Positions 44,872 to 54,113 of a stretch of 64,000 bases of DNA are shown here, one piece after another; positions within the stretch are counted from its first letter, which is position 1, and every line of letters starts with the position of its first letter. The DNA lies in NCBI RefSeq assembly GCF_900149685.1, contig NZ_LT702999.1, positions 310,001-374,000 of the forward strand, in the 5' to 3' direction. The notes below the pieces were generated by a model. It was not told the DNA's origin. It searched no databases and worked only from the letters and a program-made list of their open reading frames with translations. This stretch comes from Erythrobacter sp. Alg231-14 (GTDB lineage Bacteria; Pseudomonadota; Alphaproteobacteria; Sphingomonadales; Sphingomonadaceae). Made by a program: the position numbers and the translations under genes.

Positions 44872-44889
44872 ATTGCCCTATCCGTGCCT
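44872..44889 (-). promoter_or_regulatory. Candidate sigma-54 (-24/-12) promoter of the leftward yjf arm
   Basis: On the minus strand AGGCACG-N5-GGGCAAT: the invariant GG (44888-44887) and GC (44876-44875) are exactly 10 bases apart and GGCACG fits the -24 consensus, while the -12 element is imperfect. Predicted transcription starts near 44863, 25 bases before the channel start codon. Confidence 0.5.
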
Positions 44890-45045
44890 ATGACGTCAAA
44901 TCTACGCCACCAATTTCTAGGCAGCAAATCCTTGCCATTAAGCCCTTGGCATTGGATTGATTAACGCCCATCTGAATGACATGTAATTGATCGGTAATCG
45001 CGCTTCTTCTAATAGGAGCACAATACCAAAGCAAAGGATTTTGAA

Positions 45046-45522
45046 ATGCTGGAAAACTGGCCTGTTCCCGAAAGTGGGTGGAGTTTGTCCACTTTGACCG
45101 AGCTTTTTGCTTCGGACCCCGAAGCATTGGGCGATGTGGATGTTGACGTGGCACCGGGCAGCGATGTTTTGCGCGTGACTTTGAAAGAACGCGGTGATCT
45201 CGATGTGCTAGTCGCGGCCAGCGGAGAGCAGGTCTTGGCAAGCGTGATGTTAATTCCAGCCAGCGACGTTCCCAATCGCGAAGCATTCGAACGGACATTG
45301 TTGGCCGTTCACAAACTGATCCCCCTTTCAACATTTGGTATCACGCGCGTTGATGGCGCGGATTGGTACGAATTGTTTGGCGCGTTGTCCGCATGGTCGG
45401 ATGCCACTGCCATGGTGGAAGAAGTCAGCGTGCTGAGCGCAAACGCCGTGGATGCGGCGGAATGGATCGGCGAATGGATCGAAAGCGGCGGCGACGCTGA
45501 AAAATTGGGAGAGCAGGCATGA
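45046..45522 (+). CDS. DUF2170 family protein (YjfI-like)
   Basis: A 158-residue acidic soluble protein of the DUF2170/YjfI family (LRVTLKERGDLDVLV, FGITRVDGADWYELFGALS). Function unknown. First gene of the rightward arm; the PspA-family gene follows with a 4-base overlap (ATGA). The leftward arm starts 207 bases away. Confidence 0.87.
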   Translation: MLENWPVPESGWSLSTLTELFASDPEALGDVDVDVAPGSDVLRVTLKERGDLDVLVAASGEQVLASVMLIPASDVPNREAFERTLLAVHKLIPLSTFGITRVDGADWYELFGALSAWSDATAMVEEVSVLSANAVDAAEWIGEWIESGGDAEKLGEQA

Positions 45523-46229
45523 GCGTTTGGGGTAAATTGTTCACCGCGGTGCGTGGCGGAGTCAACGAAGCCGCTGAAGGCGTAGCCGACAGCCAAGCCA
45601 TGCGTATCCTGGATCAGGAATTGCGCGATGCCGACAATTCTCTGCGTCAGGCGCGCAGCGATCTGGCCGGGTTGATGGCCAACGCCAAGAAATTGGAAAA
45701 ACGCACCAACGACCTGCGCGATAAAGAGCAACGCGACATCGCAAATGCCCGATCTGCGATGGATGCTGGTCGGGAAGACTTGGCGCGTGGATTGGCAGAG
45801 CGTGTGGCCGAAACCCGCGCAGATTTGGCGCGCGACGAAGGCGACCTTGCGAATATGCAGGCCCAACAACAAGCGATGATGCGCACCGTCAAGGAAACCG
45901 AAACCCGGATTTCCGCGATGAAACGCGAAGTCGAAAGCGTCAAAGCCACAGACTCCCTGCAACGCGCACAATCCGCGATTGCATCGTCGCATTCCGGTGT
46001 GAATTCCAAATTGGGCAGCGCGATGGGTTCATTGGAGCGTATTCGCGACAAGCAAGCGACCGTCTCCGCGCGCCTTGAAGCTGGTGAAGAATTGGCGGCG
46101 CTGGAATCGGGCGCAGACCTCGACCAACAATTGCTCGAAGCCGGAATTGGCGGGCAAAGCAGTTCGGCCGATGATATTCTGGCCGAGCTTTCCGCTCCCC
46201 CAACGCAAAAGGCACTGCCGAGCAGCTAA
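45519..46229 (+). CDS. PspA/IM30-family protein (YjfJ-like)
   Basis: A 236-residue protein, almost wholly coiled coil, of the PspA/Vipp1/IM30 family (ESCRT-III-like). The start VWGKLFTAVRGGVNEAAEG replaces the usual amphipathic helix; the core reads LRQARSDLAGLMANAKKLEK and KETETRISAMKREVE. PspA proteins polymerise on damaged membranes and reduce leakage. It is co-transcribed with the DUF2170 gene and divergent from the channel arm. A clear terminator follows. Confidence 0.92.
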   Translation: MSVWGKLFTAVRGGVNEAAEGVADSQAMRILDQELRDADNSLRQARSDLAGLMANAKKLEKRTNDLRDKEQRDIANARSAMDAGREDLARGLAERVAETRADLARDEGDLANMQAQQQAMMRTVKETETRISAMKREVESVKATDSLQRAQSAIASSHSGVNSKLGSAMGSLERIRDKQATVSARLEAGEELAALESGADLDQQLLEAGIGGQSSSADDILAELSAPPTQKALPSS

Positions 46230-46246
46230 GAAGCGCAATGAAATTG

Positions 46247-46292
46247 GCCCATCCGAGTGGCGGCGAACAGCCCCGCTCGGGTGGGCTTTTTG
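46247..46292 (+). terminator. Terminator after the pspA-like gene
   Basis: An 11-bp stem (46247-46257 with 46276-46286, one G-U pair), extended by three more pairs, then TTTTT. Confidence 0.9.
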
Positions 46293-46335
46293 TATCCACT
46301 CTCAGAATACAATTCTGATTCAGAGGTCGCTTAGT

Positions 46336-47013
46336 TTAAGCCTGCGCCCACATTCGCAGCAGATTGGCGATCGTCTTGTCCAAGGTGATCAATTCGGCAG
46401 CGTCTGTTTGCAGATTGGCCCGCAATGTCGCGCGCAAATTCTCAAGATCGAACAACATTTCTCGCTGGGATGGATCGCGTATCAGGCTTTCGATCCAACC
46501 GACGCACACGACCCGAGAGCCTCTGGTGACGGGGCGCACTTCGTGGATGCTTGTCGAAGGATACAAAACCAGTTCCCCCGCCTCGCCCTTGATCGACTGC
46601 GTCATGCCCGCCGTGTGCACAACCAGTTCTCCACCGTCATATTCATCGGGTTCGGAAAGGAACAAGGTGAAGGAAATATCGCTGCGCAGTCGCGCATCGC
46701 CAGTGCCCATCAATGCGTTGTCGACATGCGCGCCATAATATCCTCGTGGCCCTGTTCTGGCGATCATCGGGGCGGAAATTCGACGCGGCCGCGCGGCCGC
46801 CTTTACGACCGGATTTTCAGAGATGATGGGAACAATCGCATCGCGCATTTGTGCGCCTGCAGTATCATTCATCACCGCTTGTTCATTTCGCTTAACCCCA
46901 CGCGCCACCGCGCCAGCAGTTTCGCGACCGTCGCGCCAATTCAACGTCGATAATCCATCGCGCATTTTCATCAGCAGGTCACGATCCTGAACTGCGGCGA
47001 TTTTGAGTATCAT
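46336..47013 (-). CDS. PKHD-type Fe(II)/2-oxoglutarate hydroxylase (PiuC/YbiX-like)
   Basis: A 225-residue oxygenase. Iron ligands: His and Asp in GYYGAHVDNALM and His in TSIHEVRPVTRG, where the Arg of RGSRVV should bind 2-oxoglutarate. The family is often iron-regulated. Substrate unknown. Divergent from the Gly-Glu repeat lipoprotein gene, 94 bases away. Confidence 0.92.
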   Translation of the reverse strand: MILKIAAVQDRDLLMKMRDGLSTLNWRDGRETAGAVARGVKRNEQAVMNDTAGAQMRDAIVPIISENPVVKAAARPRRISAPMIARTGPRGYYGAHVDNALMGTGDARLRSDISFTLFLSEPDEYDGGELVVHTAGMTQSIKGEAGELVLYPSTSIHEVRPVTRGSRVVCVGWIESLIRDPSQREMLFDLENLRATLRANLQTDAAELITLDKTIANLLRMWAQA

Positions 47014-47107
47014 AACCCGTGCTTCCGCGTGACTGGCATCAAGGTTTGCATAGTGTCCTCAGGTGGTTAAAGTTGAGGGCCGAAACAGTATCTGCGGAGC
47101 GACGGAA

Positions 47108-47893
47108 ATGAAAGTCGAGTTGAAAACATGGGCCGGTTTGGGTTTGGCAACGGCGCTCGCAGGGGCCGGTTTGGCCGGATGTTCGGGCGAAGCCGGTGAA
47201 AGCGGCGAAGCGGGCGAAAGCGCACAGGCGGCGCAGTCTGGCGAACTAGGCGAGGCCGGGGAGATCGGTGAAGCAGGCGAGGCTGGAGAAAACGGCGAAA
47301 GCGGAGGACCAGGCGCGCTCCCTATAGATCAACGGTTGGTCTTTATGGCTGGTCATGTCGAAGCTGGTCTTGCGCTGTATAGAGCCGGGGAAAGCGCGAT
47401 GGCCGCCCCCCATTTGATGCACCCCGTATCCGAAACCCACGCCGATGAACGCGCCGGGCTCGATGCGCTTGGGTTTGACCCCGCCCCATTTGAAGGCGTT
47501 TCCGCCGCTTTGGAAGCTGGGCAAAGCGCCGATGAAATCGAACCATTGTTAAACGCGGCTGAGGCGAACCTTGCCGCGATGCGCGACGCTTCGCAGGCCG
47601 ACCCCTCCGCCCAAATCCGTTTCTTGATGGAAACCGCCGTCGCAGAATACACGATTTCGGTCACCGAAGGTGTCGTCACCGATGCGGCGGAATATCAAGA
47701 CGCGTGGGGCTTTGTTAAAGTCGCGCGCGACATTGCCGAAACATTGGACGCACCCAAAGCAGTTGCCGTTCGTGAAACTTTGGACACTATGCTTGACCGT
47801 TGGCCGGATAACGCACCGATTGCGCCCGATACGCCAACGGATCCTGGGCAAGTTTCTGCCCTTGCATCGCGCGTGATGCTGGACCTTCCATAA
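47108..47893 (+). CDS. Lipoprotein with Gly-Glu repeat linker
   Basis: A 261-residue predicted lipoprotein: leader (residues 1-24) with lipobox LAGCSGE, then about 45 residues of GEAGE/GEsGE-type repeats resembling a collagen-like or flexible acidic linker, then a helical domain (about 75-260, MAGHVEAGLALYRAGE, HLMHPVSETHAD). No family recognised. Start ATG at 47108 gives the leader. Confidence 0.65.
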   Translation: MKVELKTWAGLGLATALAGAGLAGCSGEAGESGEAGESAQAAQSGELGEAGEIGEAGEAGENGESGGPGALPIDQRLVFMAGHVEAGLALYRAGESAMAAPHLMHPVSETHADERAGLDALGFDPAPFEGVSAALEAGQSADEIEPLLNAAEANLAAMRDASQADPSAQIRFLMETAVAEYTISVTEGVVTDAAEYQDAWGFVKVARDIAETLDAPKAVAVRETLDTMLDRWPDNAPIAPDTPTDPGQVSALASRVMLDLP

Positions 47894-47962
47894 AGCTGGG
47901 CAGGCAGTGCGCGACGGATCCGCTCTTTTATTCACCTAACGAAGCGGGCATAGGCTGCGCTT

Positions 47963-49243
47963 ATGCATGATATACGTTTGATAAGAGACGACCCAGATGG
48001 GTTTGACGCAGGGTTGGCACGGCGTGGAATTGCACCCGTTGCCAAGAGCATTCTTGCTTTGGACGAAGAGCGGCGCTCGCTATCGACCCAACTGCAGGAG
48101 GCGCAAAGTCGCCGCAATGAGGCATCGAAAGCCATTGGCAAAGCCATGGGCCAAGGCGACAAAGAAACCGCCGAAGCGTTAAAAGCCGAGGTTTCTCAAT
48201 TGAAGCAATCCATGTCCGACATTGAAGAACGTGAGCGCGATTCTGGAAAGGCGTTGAAAGACGCTTTGATAGTGCTGCCCAACATGCTCGACCCGTCCGT
48301 TCCCGACGGCGAAAGCGAAGATGACAACGTATATCTTCGAGAGTGGGGTGAAAAACCGAGCTTTGATTTCGACGCGAAAGAGCACGCCGATATTGCGCCA
48401 GCCTTGGGCATGGATTTCGAGACGGGTGCGAAAATTTCGGGCGCGCGCTTCACATTCTTACGCGGTGATATGGCCCGACTTCATCGGGCATTGGGTCAAT
48501 ATATGATTGACACTAACACGCGTGAGCACGGATTTACGGAATGCAATCCGCCGCTCTTGATCAACGAAGAGGCCGGCTATGGCACCGGGCAATTGCCCAA
48601 ATTTGCCGAAGATCTATTCCGCACAACCGATGACCGCTTGCTCATTTCGACATCCGAAATGGTGCTGGGCAATTCTTTCCGCGAACAATTGTTTGCGGAA
48701 AGCGATTTTCCAATGCGTTTAACGGCCTTGACCCCGTGCTTTCGATCCGAGGCTGGCGCGGCAGGGCGCGACACGCGCGGTTTCATTCGACAGCATCAGT
48801 TTGAAAAGGTGGAAATGATCTGTGCCTCCCTGCCCCAAGACGCAGCAGCAGAGCATGAACGGATCACGGCCGTCGCAGAAGGATTGCTGCAAAATCTCGG
48901 CCTGCATTATCGGGTAATGGCGTTGTGCTCTGGCGACATGGGCGCCACCATGATGAAAACCTACGACATCGAAGTCTGGTTGCCGGGTCAAAGTGCTTAT
49001 CGTGAGATCAGTTCATGTTCTGATGGCGGAACCTATCAACCGCGCCGGATGAACGCGCGATATCGCCCCGAAGGATCGAAAAAGAGCGAATACTTCCACC
49101 TTCTCAATGGATCAGGCCTCGCGGTGGGGCGCACTTTGGTCGCGGTGATTGAAAATTACCAACAGGCAGATGGCAGCGTCATTGTACCCGAAGTTCTTGC
49201 CCCATACATGGGCGGCGTGACCAAGTTGGAACCGATTTCGTAG
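47963..49243 (+). CDS. serS: Seryl-tRNA synthetase
   Basis: A 426-residue class II synthetase. N-terminal coiled-coil arm (about residues 30-100, RRSLSTQLQEAQSRRNEASK), motif 2 (DTRGFIRQHQFEKVEM) and motif 3 (SGLAVGRTLVAVIENYQ) are seen. It charges tRNA-Ser (and tRNA-Sec). Its TAG stop overlaps the GTG start of surE by one base. Confidence 0.97.
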   Translation: MHDIRLIRDDPDGFDAGLARRGIAPVAKSILALDEERRSLSTQLQEAQSRRNEASKAIGKAMGQGDKETAEALKAEVSQLKQSMSDIEERERDSGKALKDALIVLPNMLDPSVPDGESEDDNVYLREWGEKPSFDFDAKEHADIAPALGMDFETGAKISGARFTFLRGDMARLHRALGQYMIDTNTREHGFTECNPPLLINEEAGYGTGQLPKFAEDLFRTTDDRLLISTSEMVLGNSFREQLFAESDFPMRLTALTPCFRSEAGAAGRDTRGFIRQHQFEKVEMICASLPQDAAAEHERITAVAEGLLQNLGLHYRVMALCSGDMGATMMKTYDIEVWLPGQSAYREISSCSDGGTYQPRRMNARYRPEGSKKSEYFHLLNGSGLAVGRTLVAVIENYQQADGSVIVPEVLAPYMGGVTKLEPIS

Positions 49244-50007
49244 TGCGCATTCTCATCACCAATGACGATGGAATCCACGCACCGGGCCTCACCGTGTTGG
49301 AGGAAATAGCCCGCGAATTTTCCGATGATATCTGGGTTTGCGCTCCTTCCGAAGAACAATCGGGTGCGGGTCATTCGCTCACGCTAAATCGTCCGGTGCG
49401 TTTGCAGAAGTTTGGCGAACGTCGATTTGCTGTAACCGGCACACCCACCGATAGCGTGATGATGGCATTGCGCGAAGTGATGGGCGATGCGCCTGACCTC
49501 ATCTTATCCGGCGTCAATCGCGGGGCCAATTTAGGGGATGACATCACCTATTCGGGCACCGTTTCGGCAGCGATCGAAGGGGCGTTGGCCGGCGTCCGTT
49601 CTATCGCCTTTAGTCAGGTGTACAGCCACGAAACAGCCGGGACCGATGCAGAATTCGCTGCCGCTCGGAACTGGGGTCCGAAGGTTATCAAGCCGCTGTT
49701 GGATGCTCAGTTCCCATCGCGCACTTTGATTAATGTGAATTTCCCCCCATGTTCATCCGATGCGGTCAAAGGTGTTCGAATAGTTCGCCAAGGTTTCCAC
49801 GATTACGCGCGCGGCTCCATTGTCGAAGGAAAAGACCCCCGCGGGCAAAGGTATTTTTGGTTCGGCCTGCATGCTATTGAACACACGCTTGATCATGGCA
49901 CCGATTTAGAAGCCATTGACGATGGCTATGTTGCGGTGACACCGTTGCAGCTCGACCTGACCCATTATGCGAGCCTTGATACGCTTGCGAGCAGGTTTGC
50001 AGAATAA
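49243..50007 (+). CDS. surE: 5'-nucleotidase SurE
   Basis: A 254-residue metal-dependent nucleoside monophosphate phosphatase. The start MRILITNDDGIHAPG has the Asp pair of the metal site; SEEQSGAGHSLT and LSGVNRGANLGDDITYSGTV follow. GTG start at 49243 overlaps the serS stop by one base. serS-surE-potassium channel form a tight run. Confidence 0.96.
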   Translation: MRILITNDDGIHAPGLTVLEEIAREFSDDIWVCAPSEEQSGAGHSLTLNRPVRLQKFGERRFAVTGTPTDSVMMALREVMGDAPDLILSGVNRGANLGDDITYSGTVSAAIEGALAGVRSIAFSQVYSHETAGTDAEFAAARNWGPKVIKPLLDAQFPSRTLINVNFPPCSSDAVKGVRIVRQGFHDYARGSIVEGKDPRGQRYFWFGLHAIEHTLDHGTDLEAIDDGYVAVTPLQLDLTHYASLDTLASRFAE

Positions 50008-50018
50008 GACGGCGGGAC

Positions 50019-51104
50019 ATGGCAAAAAGCGAAACCGATCAGATTTTCAAGGCAAAGCCGGACAAGACGGTGGCTGCGCGCAAGTTCAAACCTTTGAGGC
50101 GCGCGGTTAAAATCCCGGTTTGGGGCGACCTCAGCATCCGATTGGGCGCAGCCTTTTTCCTGATCTCGATTGTGGTTTTGATCCACTGGTTCGATCGCGA
50201 TGGATTGGTCGACAACGTCGATGGCCATGTCAGCTTTTTGGATATCGTCTATTTCACGATGATTTCGATCACCACGACCGGGTTTGGCGACATCGCACCG
50301 GTTACGGATAAAGCCAGATTGGTCGAAGCGGTCATCGTTACGCCGATCCGGTTCGCCGTGTTCTTTATTTTCGTTGGCACCGCCTACAATTTCATCATCA
50401 AACGCAGCTGGGAGAAGTGGCGTATGGCCCGTATTCAAGACAAGCTTTCCGGTCATGTCGTCGTGCTTGGCTATGGCATTTCTGGTTCACAAAGCGTCGA
50501 GGAGCTTATTCAACGCGGCACGGACGCAAACGACATCGTGGTTGTTGATCCGAGCGAAGATCGCCTCGCTGCGGCAGAAAAACTGGGCGTGAATGTTATC
50601 GCCGCTGACGCCACGCGGGATGAAACATTGAAGGCGGTCCGCATTCAAGAGGCGCAATCCGTTCTAGTTTCGGCAGGTCGCGATGACACGTCGATCCTTA
50701 TCGTGCTGACCGTTCGTCATCTTGCTCCAAAAGTGCCGATCAGCGTCGTTGTGCGCGCAGATGACAACGAATTGCTGGCCCGCCAAGCCGGGGCGAACAA
50801 CGTCATCAACCCGGTCCGTTTTACCGGATTGTTGCTCGCCGGAAGCGCTAAAGGCGCGCATATCGCCGACTATTTAGCCGATCTTGCCTCGGTTTCTGGC
50901 CGCGTCCAATTGGTAGAACGCGTGGTGAAAGAAGAAGAATGCGGCTCTTCGATCACAGACCTAACCAGCGGCGGGCGCGGCCTGCGAATTTACCGCAATG
51001 GCCGCGCGATCGGTTTTTGGGAAGAGGAATGTGACAACCTCCAGCCCGGCGACGTGATTGTTGAAATTGTCCCGTCCACCAATGGCAACGGTAACGGCGA
51101 ATAA
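50019..51104 (+). CDS. Potassium channel with TrkA-N/RCK domain (second in window)
   Basis: A 361-residue channel: membrane helix about 40-60 (LGAAFFLISIVVLIHW), pore with filter TTTGFGD, second helix about 108-128, then a nucleotide-binding domain (HVVVLGYGISGSQSVEELI, a Rossmann turn) and a C-terminal TrkA-C-like part. It begins 11 bases after surE. It differs from the channel at 43774 in filter and domain end, so the two are not recent duplicates. Confidence 0.9.
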   Translation: MAKSETDQIFKAKPDKTVAARKFKPLRRAVKIPVWGDLSIRLGAAFFLISIVVLIHWFDRDGLVDNVDGHVSFLDIVYFTMISITTTGFGDIAPVTDKARLVEAVIVTPIRFAVFFIFVGTAYNFIIKRSWEKWRMARIQDKLSGHVVVLGYGISGSQSVEELIQRGTDANDIVVVDPSEDRLAAAEKLGVNVIAADATRDETLKAVRIQEAQSVLVSAGRDDTSILIVLTVRHLAPKVPISVVVRADDNELLARQAGANNVINPVRFTGLLLAGSAKGAHIADYLADLASVSGRVQLVERVVKEEECGSSITDLTSGGRGLRIYRNGRAIGFWEEECDNLQPGDVIVEIVPSTNGNGNGE

Positions 51105-51108
51105 TCCT

Positions 51109-51507
51109 CTATAGGAACAGCAGGAAGACCCCGCCCATCGCGGCCATGCCAAGGGTAAAGTGTCCCGCATCGATCGCGAACAATTTGCCCGATTTGCGTT
51201 GGTACAAGTAATTGATCCCAATAGCTGGGACCATAATGCCAAGCGCGAAGCCAACGGACATCATCATCACAACATGTGGCGCTGCACCTGTGCGCGCGAT
51301 CAAATGCCACAACACCATGGCGATCAACACTTCAAACAGGAATGTAAGGCCGAAGATTAGAGCCATGTTGCCGCTCTGAACATCCTCATCCGACAATCCG
51401 GCCGCGTCCTGCCACGCTTTGCCAAACAACACCCCATACCAAAGGGCACCCACCGCGAAAAACGCAGCCGCTCCGGCCAGCACAGGCCACAATGCAAAAT
51501 CATTCAT
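51109..51507 (-). CDS. DUF1761 membrane protein
   Basis: A 132-residue protein with four predicted helices matching DUF1761 (AFFAVGALWYGVLFGKAWQ, where the W-Y-x-x-x-F-G-K motif is typical). Function unknown. Convergent with the channel gene, 4 bases apart. Confidence 0.82.
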   Translation of the reverse strand: MNDFALWPVLAGAAAFFAVGALWYGVLFGKAWQDAAGLSDEDVQSGNMALIFGLTFLFEVLIAMVLWHLIARTGAAPHVVMMMSVGFALGIMVPAIGINYLYQRKSGKLFAIDAGHFTLGMAAMGGVFLLFL

Positions 51508-51604
51508 TGATCCATCCCTCCCTAACTGCGCCTATCTTTAACGCGATACGGGTGCGCAGGAAAGCTGGCACCTCGAAACAAAGCAGTGTAGGGGCGCTGC
51601 GCTT

Positions 51605-53014
51605 ATGAACACCACACCCCCCCTCCCCGATGCTCAACGCGTTGCCCCACAAAAGCGTGTCGGCATGGTTTCCCTCGGCTGCCCAAAAGCTTTGGTCGAC
51701 AGCGAACGTATTCTTACGCGTCTGCGCGCGGATGGCTACGCGATGAGCCCGGATTACGCCGGCGCCGATGTGGTGTTGGTGAACACTTGCGGCTTCTTAG
51801 ACAGCGCAAAGGAAGAAAGCCTGGCCGCGATTGGCGAAGCCATTAATGAAAATGGCAGGGTTATAGTCACCGGGTGCATGGGCGAAGAAGCCGACGCGAT
51901 CCGCGCCGCTCATCCCCAAGTGTTGGCAGTAACCGGCGCGCATCAATACGAACAAGTCGTAGACGCGGTGCATGAACACGCGCCTCCATCGCAGGGTCCC
52001 TATGTCGACCTGATCCCACAGCCCGACATCAAATTGACCCCGCGCCATTACAGCTATCTCAAGATTTCCGAAGGCTGCAATCACTCCTGTTCATTCTGCA
52101 TCATCCCTGATTTGCGCGGCAAATTGACGAGCCGCCGGATTGATGCGGTGCTGCGCGAGGCGGAAAAATTGGTCGCAGCAGGAACCAAAGAGCTGCTGGT
52201 TATAAGCCAAGACACATCGGCATATGGTGTCGACACGCGGCATGAGGAACGCGATTGGAAGGGCTCCCCCGTGCGCGCTCACATGACCGATATGGCGCGC
52301 GAACTTGGCGGATTGCGCACAGCGGATGGAATCGCCCCTTGGGTGCGCCTGCATTATGTCTATCCCTACCCCCATGTTGACAAGGTCATCCCACTGATGG
52401 CTGAGGGCCTTCTTACCCCCTATCTCGACATTCCCTTCCAACACGCTGCGCCATCGGTCTTGAAACGCATGCGTCGTCCGGCGAACGAAGCCAAGGTGCT
52501 GGAACGCCTAAAGAGCTGGCGCGACATCTGTCCAGACATCGCCATTCGATCCAGTTTCGTGGTTGGGTTCCCCGGCGAGACCGAGGATGATTTCAAATAC
52601 CTCATCGATTGGCTCGAAGAAGCACAGCTCGACCGGGTGGGCGCGTTCCGCTTTGAACCCGTCGAAGGGGCCAAAGCCAACGACCTGCCCGACCCAGTTC
52701 CCGAACCCGTCAAGGAAGAACGCTACGCTCGCTTGATGGAAGTCACAGAGCGCATTTCCGCCGCCAAGTTGGCCGATAAAGTGGGCCGCACTTTGCCGGT
52801 TATTATCGACGAAGTTGGCGAAGCTGACGAAGACGGCGACATCGGTGCAACGGGACGGAGCCAAGCCGACGCACCAGAGATCGACGGAGCGGTCTATCTT
52901 CGCGAAGTTCCCACCACGCTCAAAGCCGGTGACATAGTCCAAGTTGCGATCGAAGATGCCGATGCCCATGACCTTTTTGGAGCGATTGCGGGCGATCCCA
53001 TTTCCGACGCTTAA
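51605..53014 (+). CDS. rimO: Ribosomal protein S12 methylthiotransferase RimO
   Basis: A 469-residue radical-SAM enzyme that methylthiolates Asp88 of ribosomal protein S12. N-terminal UPF0004 domain ([13 protein letters not shown] with Cys, [18 protein letters not shown]), the SAM cluster motif CNHSCSFC, and a C-terminal TRAM domain (about 395-460) are present. Two iron-sulfur clusters are expected. Follows a 97-base gap after the DUF1761 start. Confidence 0.96.
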   Translation: MNTTPPLPDAQRVAPQKRVGMVSLGCPKALVDSERILTRLRADGYAMSPDYAGADVVLVNTCGFLDSAKEESLAAIGEAINENGRVIVTGCMGEEADAIRAAHPQVLAVTGAHQYEQVVDAVHEHAPPSQGPYVDLIPQPDIKLTPRHYSYLKISEGCNHSCSFCIIPDLRGKLTSRRIDAVLREAEKLVAAGTKELLVISQDTSAYGVDTRHEERDWKGSPVRAHMTDMARELGGLRTADGIAPWVRLHYVYPYPHVDKVIPLMAEGLLTPYLDIPFQHAAPSVLKRMRRPANEAKVLERLKSWRDICPDIAIRSSFVVGFPGETEDDFKYLIDWLEEAQLDRVGAFRFEPVEGAKANDLPDPVPEPVKEERYARLMEVTERISAAKLADKVGRTLPVIIDEVGEADEDGDIGATGRSQADAPEIDGAVYLREVPTTLKAGDIVQVAIEDADAHDLFGAIAGDPISDA

Positions 53015-53115
53015 TCACCAAATAGGGTGGGTAGCCGTTGCGGTAGGCAATCGGATTGGCATCGGAAATTTTGAAAGCGCAAATTTTGCGAACATTGGGT
53101 AGATGAGAGATCAGC

Positions 53116-53946
53116 ATGACCATCCAGATCTCTTCTCAATTTGCTTTCTCATTCGAGCGGCCAACATCGGCATTGTTGCAATTTGAGGTGGCCCAAACAC
53201 CCGATCAAAGCGACATACAAAGCGAAACACGGATCACCGACACAGAGAAATTCTCCCGTGTGGCGGCCGATGATGGCGTTGGCGAACGGATCTGGCTCCG
53301 CGGTGCTGGGCGGATCGAGGTGCAATATTCCGCCCAAGTTTCCCCCAAACGCCAGCATCTAGAATTGACCGATTGCCGCGCGATAGAACCGCATGACCTT
53401 CCCGGGGATGCGGTCAAATATCTGCTCGATTCGCGATATTGCCGCGCCGATGACTTTCAAGGGCTGGTTGCATCAGAATTTGCGGGCACGCACGGCGGAG
53501 CGAGAATTGAGGCCATTCGTCGATGGATTTTCGATAATTTCGAATACGTCCCCGGCTCATCCGATGCGTCCACCAATGCAACCGCAAGCTTTATCAAACG
53601 ACAAGGCATTTGCCGTGATTACGCGCACGTCTTCGTCACATTGGCGCGCGCGTCGTCCATTCCTGCACGGTACGTGGCGTGTTACGCACCGGGTGTCACA
53701 CCACAGGATTTTCACGCAGTTGCTCAGGTCTTTGTAAGCAGCAAAACCAACCCGCAAACCGATAACCAAGCCGGCGGTTGCGACGGCTATTGGCAATTGG
53801 TCGACGCCACAGGAATGGCCGACCTTTCCAATGCCGCGATCATCGGCGTTGGCCGCGATGCCGCCGATGTTAGCTTTCTCACCACATTTGGCCCGGTTGA
53901 ATTTTTGAGCAGCGCGGTCGATGTTAAAAGCCAAGTCACCGCGTAA
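53116..53946 (+). CDS. Transglutaminase-like family protein
   Basis: A 276-residue cytosolic protein with a transglutaminase-like core: Cys in GICRDYAHVFV, His in DFHAVAQVF and Asp in LVDATGMA. An N-terminal beta domain (residues 1-120) is typical of this bacterial group. Activity may be peptidase or amidase. Ends 100 bases before the LacI-like operator of zwf. Confidence 0.85.
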   Translation: MTIQISSQFAFSFERPTSALLQFEVAQTPDQSDIQSETRITDTEKFSRVAADDGVGERIWLRGAGRIEVQYSAQVSPKRQHLELTDCRAIEPHDLPGDAVKYLLDSRYCRADDFQGLVASEFAGTHGGARIEAIRRWIFDNFEYVPGSSDASTNATASFIKRQGICRDYAHVFVTLARASSIPARYVACYAPGVTPQDFHAVAQVFVSSKTNPQTDNQAGGCDGYWQLVDATGMADLSNAAIIGVGRDAADVSFLTTFGPVEFLSSAVDVKSQVTA

Positions 53947-54046
53947 GCCCCTGTGCGAAACGGGAAAATTGCGTAAGGTGAGAAACCATCAATGATGGGC
54001 GCATTTTGAGACTGATATTTTCGCCCATAAGCGATTGAAATGCTGT

Positions 54047-54064
54047 ATTGTTAACGCTAACAAT
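54047..54064. promoter_or_regulatory. LacI/GalR-type palindromic operator before zwf
   Basis: ATTGTTA-ACGC-TAACAAT has perfect 7-bp arms and a central CG, the shape of LacI-family (GntR/GalR-like) operators such as TGTTA-nCGn-TAACA. It lies 50 bases before the zwf start codon, where a repressor would block the promoter of the Entner-Doudoroff operon. Confidence 0.6.
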
Positions 54065-54113
54065 TGTGCGCCCTTTTTGGGCCTGATACCCGATGGGGTT
54101 TAAGGGGATTTTG

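Noticed and set aside
44847..45046. A sigma-54 promoter for the rightward pspA-like arm
   Set aside because: A GG-N10-GC spacing exists near 44954, but the surrounding bases do not resemble the consensus.
47160..47330. The Gly-Glu repeats as a DNA tandem repeat or CRISPR-like array
   Set aside because: The repeats are conserved only as protein triplets; the DNA units differ and there are no spacers.
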